Source of the DNA: Streptomyces sp. CB09001
GTDB taxonomy: Bacteria > Actinomycetota > Actinomycetes > Streptomycetales > Streptomycetaceae
Assembly (NCBI RefSeq): GCF_003369795.1
Contig: NZ_CP026730.1
Coordinates: 1,984,001-2,048,000 of the forward strand
Direction: 5' to 3'
Length of the DNA: 64,000 nucleotides
Part shown: positions 28,266 to 35,890 of the stretch, piece after piece
Position numbering within the stretch: the stretch's first letter is position 1
Layout: each line of letters begins with the position of its first letter
Translations under genes and position numbers: made by a program
The notes under the pieces: generated by a model
The model's database searches: none
The model's input: the letters and a program-made list of their open reading frames with translations, nothing else
What the model was told of the DNA's origin: nothing

Positions 28266-29093
28266 TCAGCCGGACGTGCGGGTGCGCGACGCGGCGGCCG
28301 TCTTGCGGCTGCGGCTCCCGCTCCGGCCGCCGCCCGAGGAGGAGGGCCGGCTCGAGGATGCCTTGGTCCCCGACTGGCTCTTGGCCCGAGTGGGGGACGC
28401 GGTCTTCTTGGCGGATGCCTTCTTCGCGGATGACTTCCTCGCGGCGGCCGACTTCGCCGCCGTGGACCTGGCGGCCGTGGACCGGCCGGCCGTGGACTTG
28501 GCGGCGGCCTTCTTGGCGCCGGTGGTCCGCTTCGCCGCGGCCGACTTGGCAGGGGCGGCCGTCCCGGCCGTCCCGCCCGCGGCGGCCTTCGTCCCAGCCC
28601 TCTTCGCCGCAGCCGTCTGCGCCGTGGCAGTCTTCGCCGCAGCCGTCTGCGCCGTGGTGGACTTCGCCGCAGCCTTCGCCGCAGCCGTCTGCGCCGTGGT
28701 GGACTTCGCCGTGGCCGCCCTGCTGGTGGTCTTCCTGGCCGACGTCCGGGCAGGCTTGGTGCCGACGGCACTCCGGGCCCCGGCCGCTCCCGCGTCCCCG
28801 CCCTGCGCCGCACTCCCGTCGCTGCTGCGCCCGTCCTGCCCGCGCTGCTGCGTCACCCAGGCCACCGCCGCCCCGGTGACCGCGACCGGCCACTCCACCA
28901 GTCCGGCGACGCCGAGCACCCCGGCGCCCGTGTAGACGAGCACGCGCCGCCCGCGCGGCGACACCGCCCCGATCCTGTCCAGCGCGCCCTCGGCGGCCCT
29001 GCCCACCGTCCCGGCACCCGGCACCTTCCGCACCACCGAAGCGGCCGCGTGCAACGGCCGCGGGAGTGTCCGCGCCGACTTCTGCTCAGCCAT
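28266..29093 (-). CDS. Membrane-associated protein with histone H1-like Ala/Lys/Ser/Thr-rich tail
   Basis: A 275-residue protein. The first 85 residues contain a short conserved region (LHAAASVVRKVPGAGTVGRA) and a hydrophobic segment (VLVYTGAGVLGVAGLVEWPV, about residues 51-70). From about residue 105 to the end the sequence is almost only Ala, Lys, Ser, Thr, Arg and Gly, with repeated STTAQTAAAK and KSAAAK-like units, as in histone H1 tails and actinobacterial HupS/Lsr2-type or Hc1-like basic proteins. No enzyme motif. Nine bases separate it from the giant P-type ATPase, so they form an operon. The tail could bind nucleic acid, teichoic acid or other polyanions. Function unknown. Confidence 0.78.
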   Translation of the reverse strand: MAEQKSARTLPRPLHAAASVVRKVPGAGTVGRAAEGALDRIGAVSPRGRRVLVYTGAGVLGVAGLVEWPVAVTGAAVAWVTQQRGQDGRSSDGSAAQGGDAGAAGARSAVGTKPARTSARKTTSRAATAKSTTAQTAAAKAAAKSTTAQTAAAKTATAQTAAAKRAGTKAAAGGTAGTAAPAKSAAAKRTTGAKKAAAKSTAGRSTAARSTAAKSAAARKSSAKKASAKKTASPTRAKSQSGTKASSSRPSSSGGGRSGSRSRKTAAASRTRTSG

Positions 29094-29123
29094 GACTGTT
29101 CTTCCTCGCCCTGTCCGTGCTGT

Positions 29124-29192
29124 GGGAACCCCGGGCTGTGCGCACCCTGGGAAACCCCGGGAACATCACCTTCCGCATTTCCCCGGGTTCCC
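29124..29192. repeat. Three GGGAA-CCC-GGG-like sites upstream of the histone-like/P-ATPase operon
   Basis: GGGAACCCCGGG (29124-29135), GGGAAACCCCGGG (29149-29161) and, inverted, CCCCGGGTTCCC (29181-29192). The outer copies can pair (GGGAACCC with GGGTTCCC). They lie 30 to 100 bases before the start codon at 29093, in the gap to the next gene, where operator sites would be expected. Confidence 0.5.
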
Positions 29193-29205
29193 GCACTTCG
29201 GGCGC

Positions 29206-30102
29206 TCATCCCGACGCGGCCGGCTCCCGCTCCAGGGCGATCGCGTGCAGCCTCTCCAGCCGCTCCCGGGAGACCTCGTCGGCCGGTGCGTAGGTCACCA
29301 TCCGGGGCCCCGGCTCCGGTCCGAGCCACAGGTCGGTGTGGTCGACGCGGATCCGGCCGACGTGCCGGTTGACGAACTCCTTGCGCTTGCCGCGGTGCGC
29401 GACGACCTCGTGCCGCTCCCAGGCCTCACGGAAGGCGGGCGACTGGGTGCGCAGCCGCTTGAGCAGCATCTTCCAGGCGGGCTCGGCGAGATGACCGGCC
29501 ATCGTGGCGCGGAACCGGGCCGCCATCAGCCGTTGGGTCTCCTCCAGATGGACGATGGAGGACCCCCAGTCCTCGTGGGTGAAGCAGAGGACCATGCAGT
29601 TGCGGTCCTCGGGCGGCACCGCGTCCAGGTCGCACAGCAGCAGCCCGTACGTCCGGTTGTGGGCGAGGATGTCGTACCGGCTGTTCTGCACGCAGGCGGG
29701 GTACGGCTCGAACTGCTCCAGCAGGGCGCGCACCCCCGGTGTGATCGCCGGGCACACCCGCGCGGGCGTCGGGTCGACGGCCCCCGCCAGCTGGAAGAGG
29801 TGGGCGCGCTCCGAGGGGTCGAGCAGCAGGGCACGGGCGAGGGCGTCGAGGACCTGGACGGAGACCTGGATGTCCCGGGCCTGCTCCAGCCAGGTGTACC
29901 AGGTGACGCCGACGGCCGAGAGCTGGGCGACCTCCTCGCGCCGCAGCCCCGGGGTCCGGCGCCGGCGTCCGCGGGGCAGCCCGACCTGCTCGGGCGCGAT
30001 GCGCTCGCGGCGGCTGCGCAGGAAGGCCGCCAGTTCGTGCCGCCGGATCTCCGAGCCGGTGTCCCGGGGCGGGGACTGGACCGCCGTCTCCCGATCCGTC
30101 AT
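29206..30102 (-). CDS. MmyB-type helix-turn-helix transcriptional regulator
   Basis: A 298-residue regulator. An N-terminal XRE-like domain opens with ELAAFLRSRRERI and continues through GRRRRTPGLRREEVAQLSAVGVTWYTWLEQAR, the hallmark of this family. A C-terminal MmyB-like ligand-binding (PAS-like) domain from about residue 110 includes NSRYDILAHNRTYG. Relatives control antibiotic or efflux genes. Two ATGs compete: 30111 lies one base after GGAGG, which is too close, so 30102 is chosen. It is divergent from the MFS exporter at 30213 and probably controls it through the shared inverted repeat. Confidence 0.92.
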   Translation of the reverse strand: MTDRETAVQSPPRDTGSEIRRHELAAFLRSRRERIAPEQVGLPRGRRRRTPGLRREEVAQLSAVGVTWYTWLEQARDIQVSVQVLDALARALLLDPSERAHLFQLAGAVDPTPARVCPAITPGVRALLEQFEPYPACVQNSRYDILAHNRTYGLLLCDLDAVPPEDRNCMVLCFTHEDWGSSIVHLEETQRLMAARFRATMAGHLAEPAWKMLLKRLRTQSPAFREAWERHEVVAHRGKRKEFVNRHVGRIRVDHTDLWLGPEPGPRMVTYAPADEVSRERLERLHAIALEREPAASG

Positions 30103-30157
30103 CGTCGTCATGCCTCCAGGATGCCGCGCCCGGAAACCTGTTGCCAGGTACTTCTAC

Positions 30158-30181
30158 TACCAGCATAAGGAGACTCTGGTA
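30158..30181. promoter_or_regulatory. Inverted repeat TACCAG-n12-CTGGTA between regulator and MFS gene
   Basis: TACCAG (30158-30163) and CTGGTA (30176-30181) form a perfect 6-base inverted repeat, with a related CCAGGTA just to the left (30144-30150). The site sits in the 110-base divergent promoter region and is a good operator candidate for the MmyB-type regulator. Confidence 0.5.
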
Positions 30182-30212
30182 CCACCCTGGAAACGGTCGC
30201 AGGCTCGACCAT

Positions 30213-31646
30213 GTGACCGAAACCATCACTTCACCTCCCGTCCGTACGGGCACCCCGGAAGCGCCGCCCGCACTCGGCGGCCTCGGACTCTTCACGGTGC
30301 TGCTGGGTGCGGCACTCCCGCTCGTCGACTTCTTCATCGTCAACGTCGCCCTGCCCACCATCGGCGCGGACCTCCACGCGAGTGAGGCGGTCCTGGAACT
30401 CGTCGTCGCCGGATACGGGGTGGCGTACGCCGTCCTGCTGGTCCTCGGCGGCCGGCTCGGCGACCTGTTCGGCCGGCGCCGCCTGTTCCTGGGCGGCATG
30501 GCGGCCTTCGGGCTGACCTCGCTGGCCTGCGGGCTGGCGCCGGGCGCCTGGTCGCTGGTGGCCGCGCGGGTGGCGCAGGGCGCCTCGGCCGCCGCGATGC
30601 TGCCGCAGGTGCTGGCGACCATCCAGGCGACCACGACCGGTCCCCGGCGCGCGAGGGCCATGAGCCTGTACGGCGCTACGGCCGGCCTGTCGATGGTGGC
30701 CGGGCAGATCCTGGGCGGCGTCCTGGTGGCCGCCGACATCGCGGGCAGCGGCTGGCGTTCCGTCTTCCTGGTGAACGTCCCGGTCGTCCTCGTGGGCCTG
30801 TTCCTCGCGGCCCGCGCGGTCCCGGAGACCCGCTCCGCGCGCCCCGAGCCGGTGGACGTCCCCGGCACCTTCCTGCTGGCCGCCTCGATCCTGACCCTGC
30901 TGGTCCCGCTGACCGAGGGCCGGGCGGCGGGCTGGCCGCTGTGGACGTGGCTGTCGCTGGCCGCGTTCCCGTTCGCGGCGGCGGCGTTCTACGCGGTGGA
31001 GCGCCGGGCGGACCGCGCGGGCCGCACCCCGCTGGTCCCGCCGAGCCTGTTCGCGATCGTCTCGCTGCGCCGCGGCCTGCTGCTCATCGTGCCGTTCTCG
31101 ATCGGCTTCAGCGGCTTCATGTTCGTCATCGCGGTGGCGCTGCAGCAGGGCGCAGGCCTGGGCCCGGTGGCCGCGGGCCTGGCGCTGGCGCCGCTCGCGG
31201 TGGTGTTCTTCCTCTTCTCCCTCGCCGGCCCCCGGCTGGTCGCCCGCTACGGCACCCGTGTCGTGCCCGTCGGCGCCGCCCTCCAGGGGGTAGGCCTGGC
31301 CCTGATGACGCTGGCCGCGTGGCGCTCCTGGCCCGATCTGGGCCTGGTCGAACTCCTGCCGGGCGCGGCGGTCGCGGGGGCGGGCCAGGCGCTCCAGCTC
31401 CCGGTCGTCCTGCGGGTGGTCCTGTCGGAGGTGCCCGCCGAACGCGCCGGCGTGGGCGGTGGTGTCATGGTCACCACCCAGCAGTCGTCGCTGGCCCTGG
31501 GCGTGGCCACCCTGGGTACCCTGTTCCTGTCGTTGACCCCGGGCATGGGCATGCGGGACGCCCTGGTGACGACGCTGCTGGTGCAGCTGGCGGGGGTGGC
31601 CCTGACCGGCCTGCTGAGCCTGCGCCTGCCCCGGACGATCGTCTGA
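30213..31646 (+). CDS. MFS drug exporter, DHA2-like
   Basis: A 477-residue transporter with about 14 hydrophobic segments. It shows the D1-type motif LVDFFIVNVALPTIGADL, motif A GGRLGDLFGRRRLFLGGM, and motif C-like GATAGLSMVAGQILGGVL, as in actinobacterial multidrug and antibiotic exporters. The GTG at 30213 is the first start codon matching the family N terminus; no strong ribosome-binding site precedes it. It is divergent from the MmyB-type regulator, and the pair looks like a self-contained inducible efflux unit. Substrate unknown. Confidence 0.92.
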   Translation: MTETITSPPVRTGTPEAPPALGGLGLFTVLLGAALPLVDFFIVNVALPTIGADLHASEAVLELVVAGYGVAYAVLLVLGGRLGDLFGRRRLFLGGMAAFGLTSLACGLAPGAWSLVAARVAQGASAAAMLPQVLATIQATTTGPRRARAMSLYGATAGLSMVAGQILGGVLVAADIAGSGWRSVFLVNVPVVLVGLFLAARAVPETRSARPEPVDVPGTFLLAASILTLLVPLTEGRAAGWPLWTWLSLAAFPFAAAAFYAVERRADRAGRTPLVPPSLFAIVSLRRGLLLIVPFSIGFSGFMFVIAVALQQGAGLGPVAAGLALAPLAVVFFLFSLAGPRLVARYGTRVVPVGAALQGVGLALMTLAAWRSWPDLGLVELLPGAAVAGAGQALQLPVVLRVVLSEVPAERAGVGGGVMVTTQQSSLALGVATLGTLFLSLTPGMGMRDALVTTLLVQLAGVALTGLLSLRLPRTIV

Positions 31647-31663
31647 CAAGCGACTGAGCCAGC

Positions 31664-31685
31664 ACCCCGTTCGTTCCGGCGGGGT
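31664..31685 (+). terminator. Hairpin after the MFS gene
   Basis: ACCCCG (31664-31669) and CGGGGT (31680-31685) around a 10-base loop, just past the MFS stop and before the left end of the TnpB element. Confidence 0.4.
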
Positions 31686-31768
31686 CGGGCAGCGCTGACG
31701 CTGACGGGCGAGGTAGGGAACGAATGTTCCCCATTACGACTGGCGCGGCTTGTTCGTACGGTCTTCGC

Positions 31769-32992
31769 ATGCAACTTCGGTACGCGTTTCGGGTGTACCC
31801 GGATGCCGGTCAGCGCATCGCGTTGGCGAGGGCGTTCGGGTGTGCCCGGGTCGTGTTCAACGACGCGATCCGTGCCCGTGAGGACGCCCGCAGGGTCGGC
31901 CTGCCGTTCCCGACGGTGGCCGTGCTGTCCCGGAGGCTGATCACCGAGGCGAAGCAGACGGCCGAGCGGGCCTGGCTGAGCGAGGTGTCCGCGGTGGTGC
32001 TCCAGCAGTCCCTTCGCGACGCCGAGACCGCGTACCGCACCTTCTTCGCCTCCCTCCAGGGCACCCGCAAGGGACCGAAGGTCGGCGCGCCCCGCTTCAA
32101 GTCACGCAAGGATGCCCGGCAATCGGTTCGGTTCACCGCCAACGCGCGCTGGAGCGTCACTGGCAGCGGCCGACTGTGCCTGCCGAAGATCGGCGCGGTG
32201 AAGGTGAAGTGGTCCCGCACCCTGCCCGCTACCCCAACCTCCGTCACCGTGATCAAGGACGCGGCCGGTCGGTATTTCGCCTCCTTCGTCGTCGACACCG
32301 ACCCGGCCGCCGACCAGGCTCGGATGCCCGAGACCGACAGCACTGTCGGCATCGATCTCGGCCTCACACACTTCGCGGTCCTTTCCGACGGCGCGAAAAT
32401 CGACTCTCCGCGTTTCCTGCGACGCGCGGAGAAGAAGCTGAAGAAGGCCCAACGGGAGCTGTCCCGCAAACAGAAGGGATCGAAGAACCGGGCCAAGGCA
32501 CGCCTGAAGGTTGCCTGCGCCCACGCGAAGATCGCCGACGCGCGCCGCGAGTTCCACCACCAGCTCTCCACGAAGCTGATCTCCGAGAACCAAGGGATCG
32601 CTGTGGAGGATCTGTCGGTCAAGGGACTGGCACGCACTCGGCTGGCCAAGTCGGTGCACGACGCGGGGTGGTCCTCGTTCGTCGGCATGCTTGCGTACAA
32701 AGCGCAACGATACGGTCGCACCCTGGTCAAGGTCGACCGGTTCGAACCGACCTCCCAGACCTGCTCCACCTGCGGCACCGTGGACGGGCCCAAACCCCTG
32801 CACGTGCGGGAATGGACCTGCGCCGCCTGTGGCACGGTCCACGACCGGGACCACAACGCCGCGATCAACGTGAAACAGGCCGCCGGACTGGCGGCATCGG
32901 CCTGCGGAGCGCCGGTAAGACCAGGAGCGATCCCGGCACAGCGCGAAGAAACAGGATGCCACGGACTCCCGACGGATGCCCGTGCTGCGTAG
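31769..32992 (+). CDS. tnpB: TnpB RNA-guided nuclease of an IS200/IS605-type element
   Basis: A 407-residue TnpB/Fanzor-related protein. The N-terminal MQLRYAFRVYPDAGQRIAL opening (OrfB helix-turn-helix region), central beta-barrel segment and split RuvC nuclease are all present. The three acidic residues look intact: Asp196 in GIDLGL, Glu280 in VEDLSVKGL and Asp361 in DRDHNAAIN. A C4 zinc finger is formed by Cys332, Cys335, Cys351 and Cys354. Characterised TnpB proteins cut DNA guided by an RNA from the element's right end. Length and motifs suggest a functional copy. The ATG at 31769 begins the conserved region; an in-frame ATG 45 bases upstream would add 15 atypical residues. Confidence 0.93.
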   Translation: MQLRYAFRVYPDAGQRIALARAFGCARVVFNDAIRAREDARRVGLPFPTVAVLSRRLITEAKQTAERAWLSEVSAVVLQQSLRDAETAYRTFFASLQGTRKGPKVGAPRFKSRKDARQSVRFTANARWSVTGSGRLCLPKIGAVKVKWSRTLPATPTSVTVIKDAAGRYFASFVVDTDPAADQARMPETDSTVGIDLGLTHFAVLSDGAKIDSPRFLRRAEKKLKKAQRELSRKQKGSKNRAKARLKVACAHAKIADARREFHHQLSTKLISENQGIAVEDLSVKGLARTRLAKSVHDAGWSSFVGMLAYKAQRYGRTLVKVDRFEPTSQTCSTCGTVDGPKPLHVREWTCAACGTVHDRDHNAAINVKQAAGLAASACGAPVRPGAIPAQREETGCHGLPTDARAA

Positions 32993-33053
32993 CGGCACGG
33001 GGATCGGCAGGGAGGGCCAGAATCCTCGGGCTTCAGCCCGAGGAGCAAGTCAA
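32979..33053 (+). ncRNA. Putative omega RNA (right-end guide scaffold) of the TnpB element
   Basis: Two consecutive hairpins overlap the tnpB 3' end. CCCGTGCTGC (32979-32988) pairs with GCGGCACGGG (32992-33001, one G-U) across a 3-base loop, placing the tnpB TAG in the loop. CCTCGGGC/GCCCGAGG (33024-33043) then precedes the element end. In characterised systems the scaffold spans this zone and the guide is the flanking DNA just past the right end, here starting near 33054. The 5' limit of the RNA is not determinable. Confidence 0.6.
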
Positions 33054-33200
33054 AACGTCCTCAACGCGGCCGGCCAGCCGGCAGGGCAGGGCGGCAGCAT
33101 CGATGGCTCGATCTGCGACGCGTACCTGCCGATCATCAAGAAGTACGCGGACAAAGGCCGGGGCTGGACCGGAATCCAGGCCCCCGAAACCCGAAACGCC
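33054..33200 (+). pseudogene. Possible gene remnant beside the TnpB element
   Basis: Directly after the element's right end, one frame reads NAAGQPAGQGG, SIDGSICDAYLPIIKKYADK and GRGWTGIQAP. The mixed composition looks like real protein sequence rather than random GC-rich translation. No start codon belongs to it and no stop appears before the glyS region, so it may be the 3' piece of a gene disrupted by the insertion or by an earlier deletion. The left flank of the element does not show a matching 5' piece. Family not recognised. Confidence 0.35.
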
Positions 33201-33209
33201 CACCCCCCT

Positions 33210-33271
33210 CCCGACCGAGTCGGGTGGTGGGTGGGCATGGGCCCGGGGGTCCAGGGGGCGGAGCCCCCTGG
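33210..33271 (-). terminator. Terminator hairpins downstream of glyS
   Basis: Two stems: CCCGAC-CGA-GTCGGG (33210-33224), extended by flanking C-rich and G-rich tracts, and CCAGGGGGC-GGA-GCCCCCTGG (33251-33271). The second is a sequence type seen repeatedly downstream of Streptomyces genes. Both follow the glyS stop on the minus strand. Confidence 0.7.
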
Positions 33272-33292
33272 CACCTCAACCGGAACGGACGT

Positions 33293-34675
33293 TCAGCAGC
33301 CGACCAGCCGAGACGCGAGGTACCCCTCGATCTGGTCCAGCGACACGCGTTCCTGCTTCATCGTGTCCCGCTCGCGGACGGTCACCGCGTTGTCGTCCAG
33401 CGTGTCGAAGTCCACCGTCACACAGAACGGCGTCCCGATCTCGTCCTGACGCCGGTACCGCCGCCCGATCGCCCCGGCGTCGTCGAACTCGATGTTCCAG
33501 TTCTGCCGCAGCGCCTGCGCGAGCCCCTTCGCCTTCGGCGACAGCTCCGGGTTGCGGGACAGCGGCAGCACGGCGACCTTCACCGGGGACAGCCGCGGGT
33601 CGAGCCGCAGCACGGTGCGCTTCTCCAGCTTGCCCTTGGCGTTCGGCGCCTCGTCCTCGATGTAGGCGTCGAGCAGGAAGGCGAGCATCGCGCGCCCGAC
33701 ACCGGCCGCCGGCTCGATGACGTACGGCGTCCAGCGCTCCTGGGCCTCCTGGTCGTAGTAGGAGAGGTCCTGGCCGGAGGCCTTGGAGTGCGAGGAGAGG
33801 TCGTAGTCGGTCCGGTTGGCGACACCCTCCAGCTCGCCCCACTCGCTGCCGCCGAAGGAGAAGCGGTACTCGATGTCGGCGGTGCGCTTGGAGTAGTGGG
33901 AGAGCTTCTCGGCCGGGTGCTCGTACCAGCGCATGTTCTCCTCACGGAGACCAAGGCCCGTGTACCAGTTCCAGCGCTGCTCCATCCAGTATTCCTGCCA
34001 CTTCTCGTCCTCGCCCGGCTTGACGAAGAACTCCATCTCCATCTGCTCGAACTCGCGGGTGCGGAAGATGAAGTTGCCGGGCGTGATCTCGTTGCGGAAG
34101 GACTTGCCCATCTGGGCGATTCCGAACGGCGGCTTGCGCCGCGAAGTGGTCTGCACCTGGGCGAAGTTGGTGAAGATGCCCTGGGCGGTCTCGGGCCGCA
34201 GGTAGGCGACGGAGCCGCTGTCCTGGGTCGGGCCGAGGTGGGTGGAGAGCAGACCGGAGAACTGCTTGGGCTCGGTGAAGGTGCCCTTGTTCCCGCAGTT
34301 GGGGCAGTTGAGGTCGGCGAGGCCGTTCTCCGGGGCGTGCCCCTTCTTCTCCTCGTACGCCTCCTCCAGGTGGTCCGCGCGGAACCGCTTGTGGCAGGAG
34401 GTGCACTCGGTCAGCGGGTCCGTGAAGGTGGCGACGTGACCGGAGGCCACCCAGACCTCGGGGGCCAGGATCACGGAGGAGTCGAGACCGACGACGTCCT
34501 CGCGCGAGGTGACCATGTAGCGCCACCACTGGCGCTTGAGGTTCTCCTTGAGCTCGACACCCAGCGGACCGTAGTCCCAGGCGGCGCGCTGACCGCCGTA
34601 GATCTCACTGCAGGGGAATACGAAGCCACGGCGCTTGCTCAGGCTGACGATGGTGTCGATCTTGTCGGCGGCCAC
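33293..34675 (-). CDS. glyS: Glycine--tRNA ligase (single-chain, class II)
   Basis: A 460-residue cytoplasmic enzyme charging tRNA-Gly. The N-terminal [18 protein letters not shown] and [17 protein letters not shown] are the family opening. Class II motif 2 ([25 protein letters not shown], in segments around residues 196-225) and motif 3 near the C terminus ([14 protein letters not shown]) are clear. A four-Cys zinc region is visible (CTSCHKRF, then CPNCGNKG). Length is normal for the homodimeric alpha2 enzyme. The GTG at 34675 follows GAAGAGAG. Divergent from znuA. Confidence 0.96.
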   Translation of the reverse strand: MAADKIDTIVSLSKRRGFVFPCSEIYGGQRAAWDYGPLGVELKENLKRQWWRYMVTSREDVVGLDSSVILAPEVWVASGHVATFTDPLTECTSCHKRFRADHLEEAYEEKKGHAPENGLADLNCPNCGNKGTFTEPKQFSGLLSTHLGPTQDSGSVAYLRPETAQGIFTNFAQVQTTSRRKPPFGIAQMGKSFRNEITPGNFIFRTREFEQMEMEFFVKPGEDEKWQEYWMEQRWNWYTGLGLREENMRWYEHPAEKLSHYSKRTADIEYRFSFGGSEWGELEGVANRTDYDLSSHSKASGQDLSYYDQEAQERWTPYVIEPAAGVGRAMLAFLLDAYIEDEAPNAKGKLEKRTVLRLDPRLSPVKVAVLPLSRNPELSPKAKGLAQALRQNWNIEFDDAGAIGRRYRRQDEIGTPFCVTVDFDTLDDNAVTVRERDTMKQERVSLDQIEGYLASRLVGC

Positions 34676-34799
34676 GGTGCTCTCTTCATTACGACGACGG
34701 GCGACGAAGCGAGATGCTTCCAGAGGAATGCTTCAGGTTACCGGCGTGGGCCGCCCCTCGGCCAAATCGGGGCCTCCCAGCTGCGGAATCGCCCGCTTG

Positions 34800-34837
34800 T
34801 TGACAACGGTTTCCATATTTGTTGAAAATGAGTGTCA
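34800..34837 (+). promoter_or_regulatory. znuA promoter overlapped by a Zur-box-like sequence
   Basis: TTGACA (34800-34805) is a consensus -35. With 17-18 bases spacing the -10 is (T)GAAAAT at 34823-34829, which would start transcription at about 34836, at the ATG itself. TGAAAATGAGTGTCA (34823-34837) matches the 15-base Streptomyces Zur consensus TGaaAAtgAtttTCA at 13 positions. A repressor bound here would cover the -10 and start site. Zinc-replete repression by the zur product encoded in the same cluster is therefore likely. Confidence 0.7.
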
Positions 34838-35829
34838 TGAACGTACGACGACGCCGCATATCCGGCATAGCAGTCACCGCGGCCACCGCACTCGGCCTCG
34901 GGGCCCTCTCCGCCTGCTCCAGCGACAGTTCGGCGGCTGGTACCGCGGGCAATACCGACAAGTTCGACGTCGTCGCGTCGTTCTACCCCATGGAGTATCT
35001 CGCCGAGCAGATCGGCGGGGACCACGTAAACGTCACCACGCTCACCGAGCCCGGCCAGGAGCCGCACGACCTGGAGCTGAGCGCCAGGCAGACCGCCCAG
35101 ATGGGCGAGGCGGACGCGGTGCTCTACCTGAAGTCCCTCCAGCCCGCCGTGGACGAGGCCATCGCCCAGTCCGACGTGAAGACCAAGATCGACACGGCCA
35201 CGCTGACGAAGCTCGAGGACCACGGGAACGTGGAGCACGACCACGGCGGCGAGGGGCACGCGGAGGACGAGCACGCCGAGGAGGAGCACTCGGAGGGCGG
35301 GGAGCACGCCCTCGACCCGCACGTCTGGCTGGACCCGGTGAAGTACGCCGAGATCGCCCAGGGCGTCGCCGAGTCCTTCGAGAAGGCCGACCCGGACCAC
35401 GCCGACGACTACCGCAAGAACGCCGAGGCGCTGGCGAAGAAGCTGGGCGGCCTGGACACGGCCTTCAAGAACGGCCTGGCGAAGACCGACACCAAGGTCT
35501 TCTTCACCAACCACGCCGCCTTCGGCTACCTCGCCGAGCGCTACGGCCTCACCCAGGAGGCCATCAACGGCCTCGACCCGGAGAGCGAGCCCAGCCCCGC
35601 CCGGATCAAGGAGCTCCAGCAGGAGGCCAAGGCCGACGGCGTCACCACCGTCTTCTACGAGACACTGGTGTCCGACAAGACCGCGAAGACCCTCGCCAAG
35701 GACGCGGGCCTGAAGACGGACGTCCTCGATCCGCTGGAGGGCATCACCGACAAGTCCAAGGGCGAGGACTACGTCGGGGTCATGGAAGCCAACCTCAAGG
35801 CGCTCGAAAACGCCCTCGGCGCCAAGTAA
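34837..35829 (+). CDS. znuA: Zinc ABC transporter substrate-binding lipoprotein
   Basis: A 330-residue cluster A-I binding protein. The lipoprotein signal ends in the lipobox LSAC (Cys27). The mature part has FDVVASFYPMEYLAEQIGGD, a GQEPHDLELS metal-ligand His, a His/Glu/Asp-rich loop (about residues 135-160) typical of zinc-type ZnuA/AdcA proteins, a second ligand region DPHVWLDPVKYA, FFTNHAAFGYLAERYGL and the C-terminal FYETLVSDKTAKTLAKD. The ATG at 34837 is chosen because the promoter geometry predicts a leaderless transcript there; 34828 is the alternative. It heads the znuACB-zur cluster. Confidence 0.95.
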   Translation: MNVRRRRISGIAVTAATALGLGALSACSSDSSAAGTAGNTDKFDVVASFYPMEYLAEQIGGDHVNVTTLTEPGQEPHDLELSARQTAQMGEADAVLYLKSLQPAVDEAIAQSDVKTKIDTATLTKLEDHGNVEHDHGGEGHAEDEHAEEEHSEGGEHALDPHVWLDPVKYAEIAQGVAESFEKADPDHADDYRKNAEALAKKLGGLDTAFKNGLAKTDTKVFFTNHAAFGYLAERYGLTQEAINGLDPESEPSPARIKELQQEAKADGVTTVFYETLVSDKTAKTLAKDAGLKTDVLDPLEGITDKSKGEDYVGVMEANLKALENALGAK

Positions 35830-35890
35830 GCAGCCCGGCCGGGCAGCCCGACCGGGCGGCCCGGCCCGTTCGATCGTTACGGAGGACATC

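Larger units (their letters stand above)
31716..33053 (+). mobile_element. TnpB-only IS200/IS605-type element (IS1341-like)
   Basis: A single tnpB gene without tnpA, bounded by subterminal hairpins. On the left, GGGAAC-GAAT-GTTCCC lies at 31716-31731. On the right, CCTCGGGC-TTCA-GCCCGAGG lies at 33024-33043, followed by a TCAA at 33050-33053 that resembles the 3' terminal tetranucleotide of IS200/IS605 members. As expected for the family there are no terminal inverted repeats and no target duplication. Exact ends are estimates. Without tnpA the element cannot excise by itself and would need a TnpA encoded elsewhere. Confidence 0.72.

Noticed and set aside
31716..33053. Cas12-type CRISPR effector
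   Set aside because: The protein is only 407 residues with TnpB layout, flanked by IS-type hairpins, and no repeat-spacer array is present.
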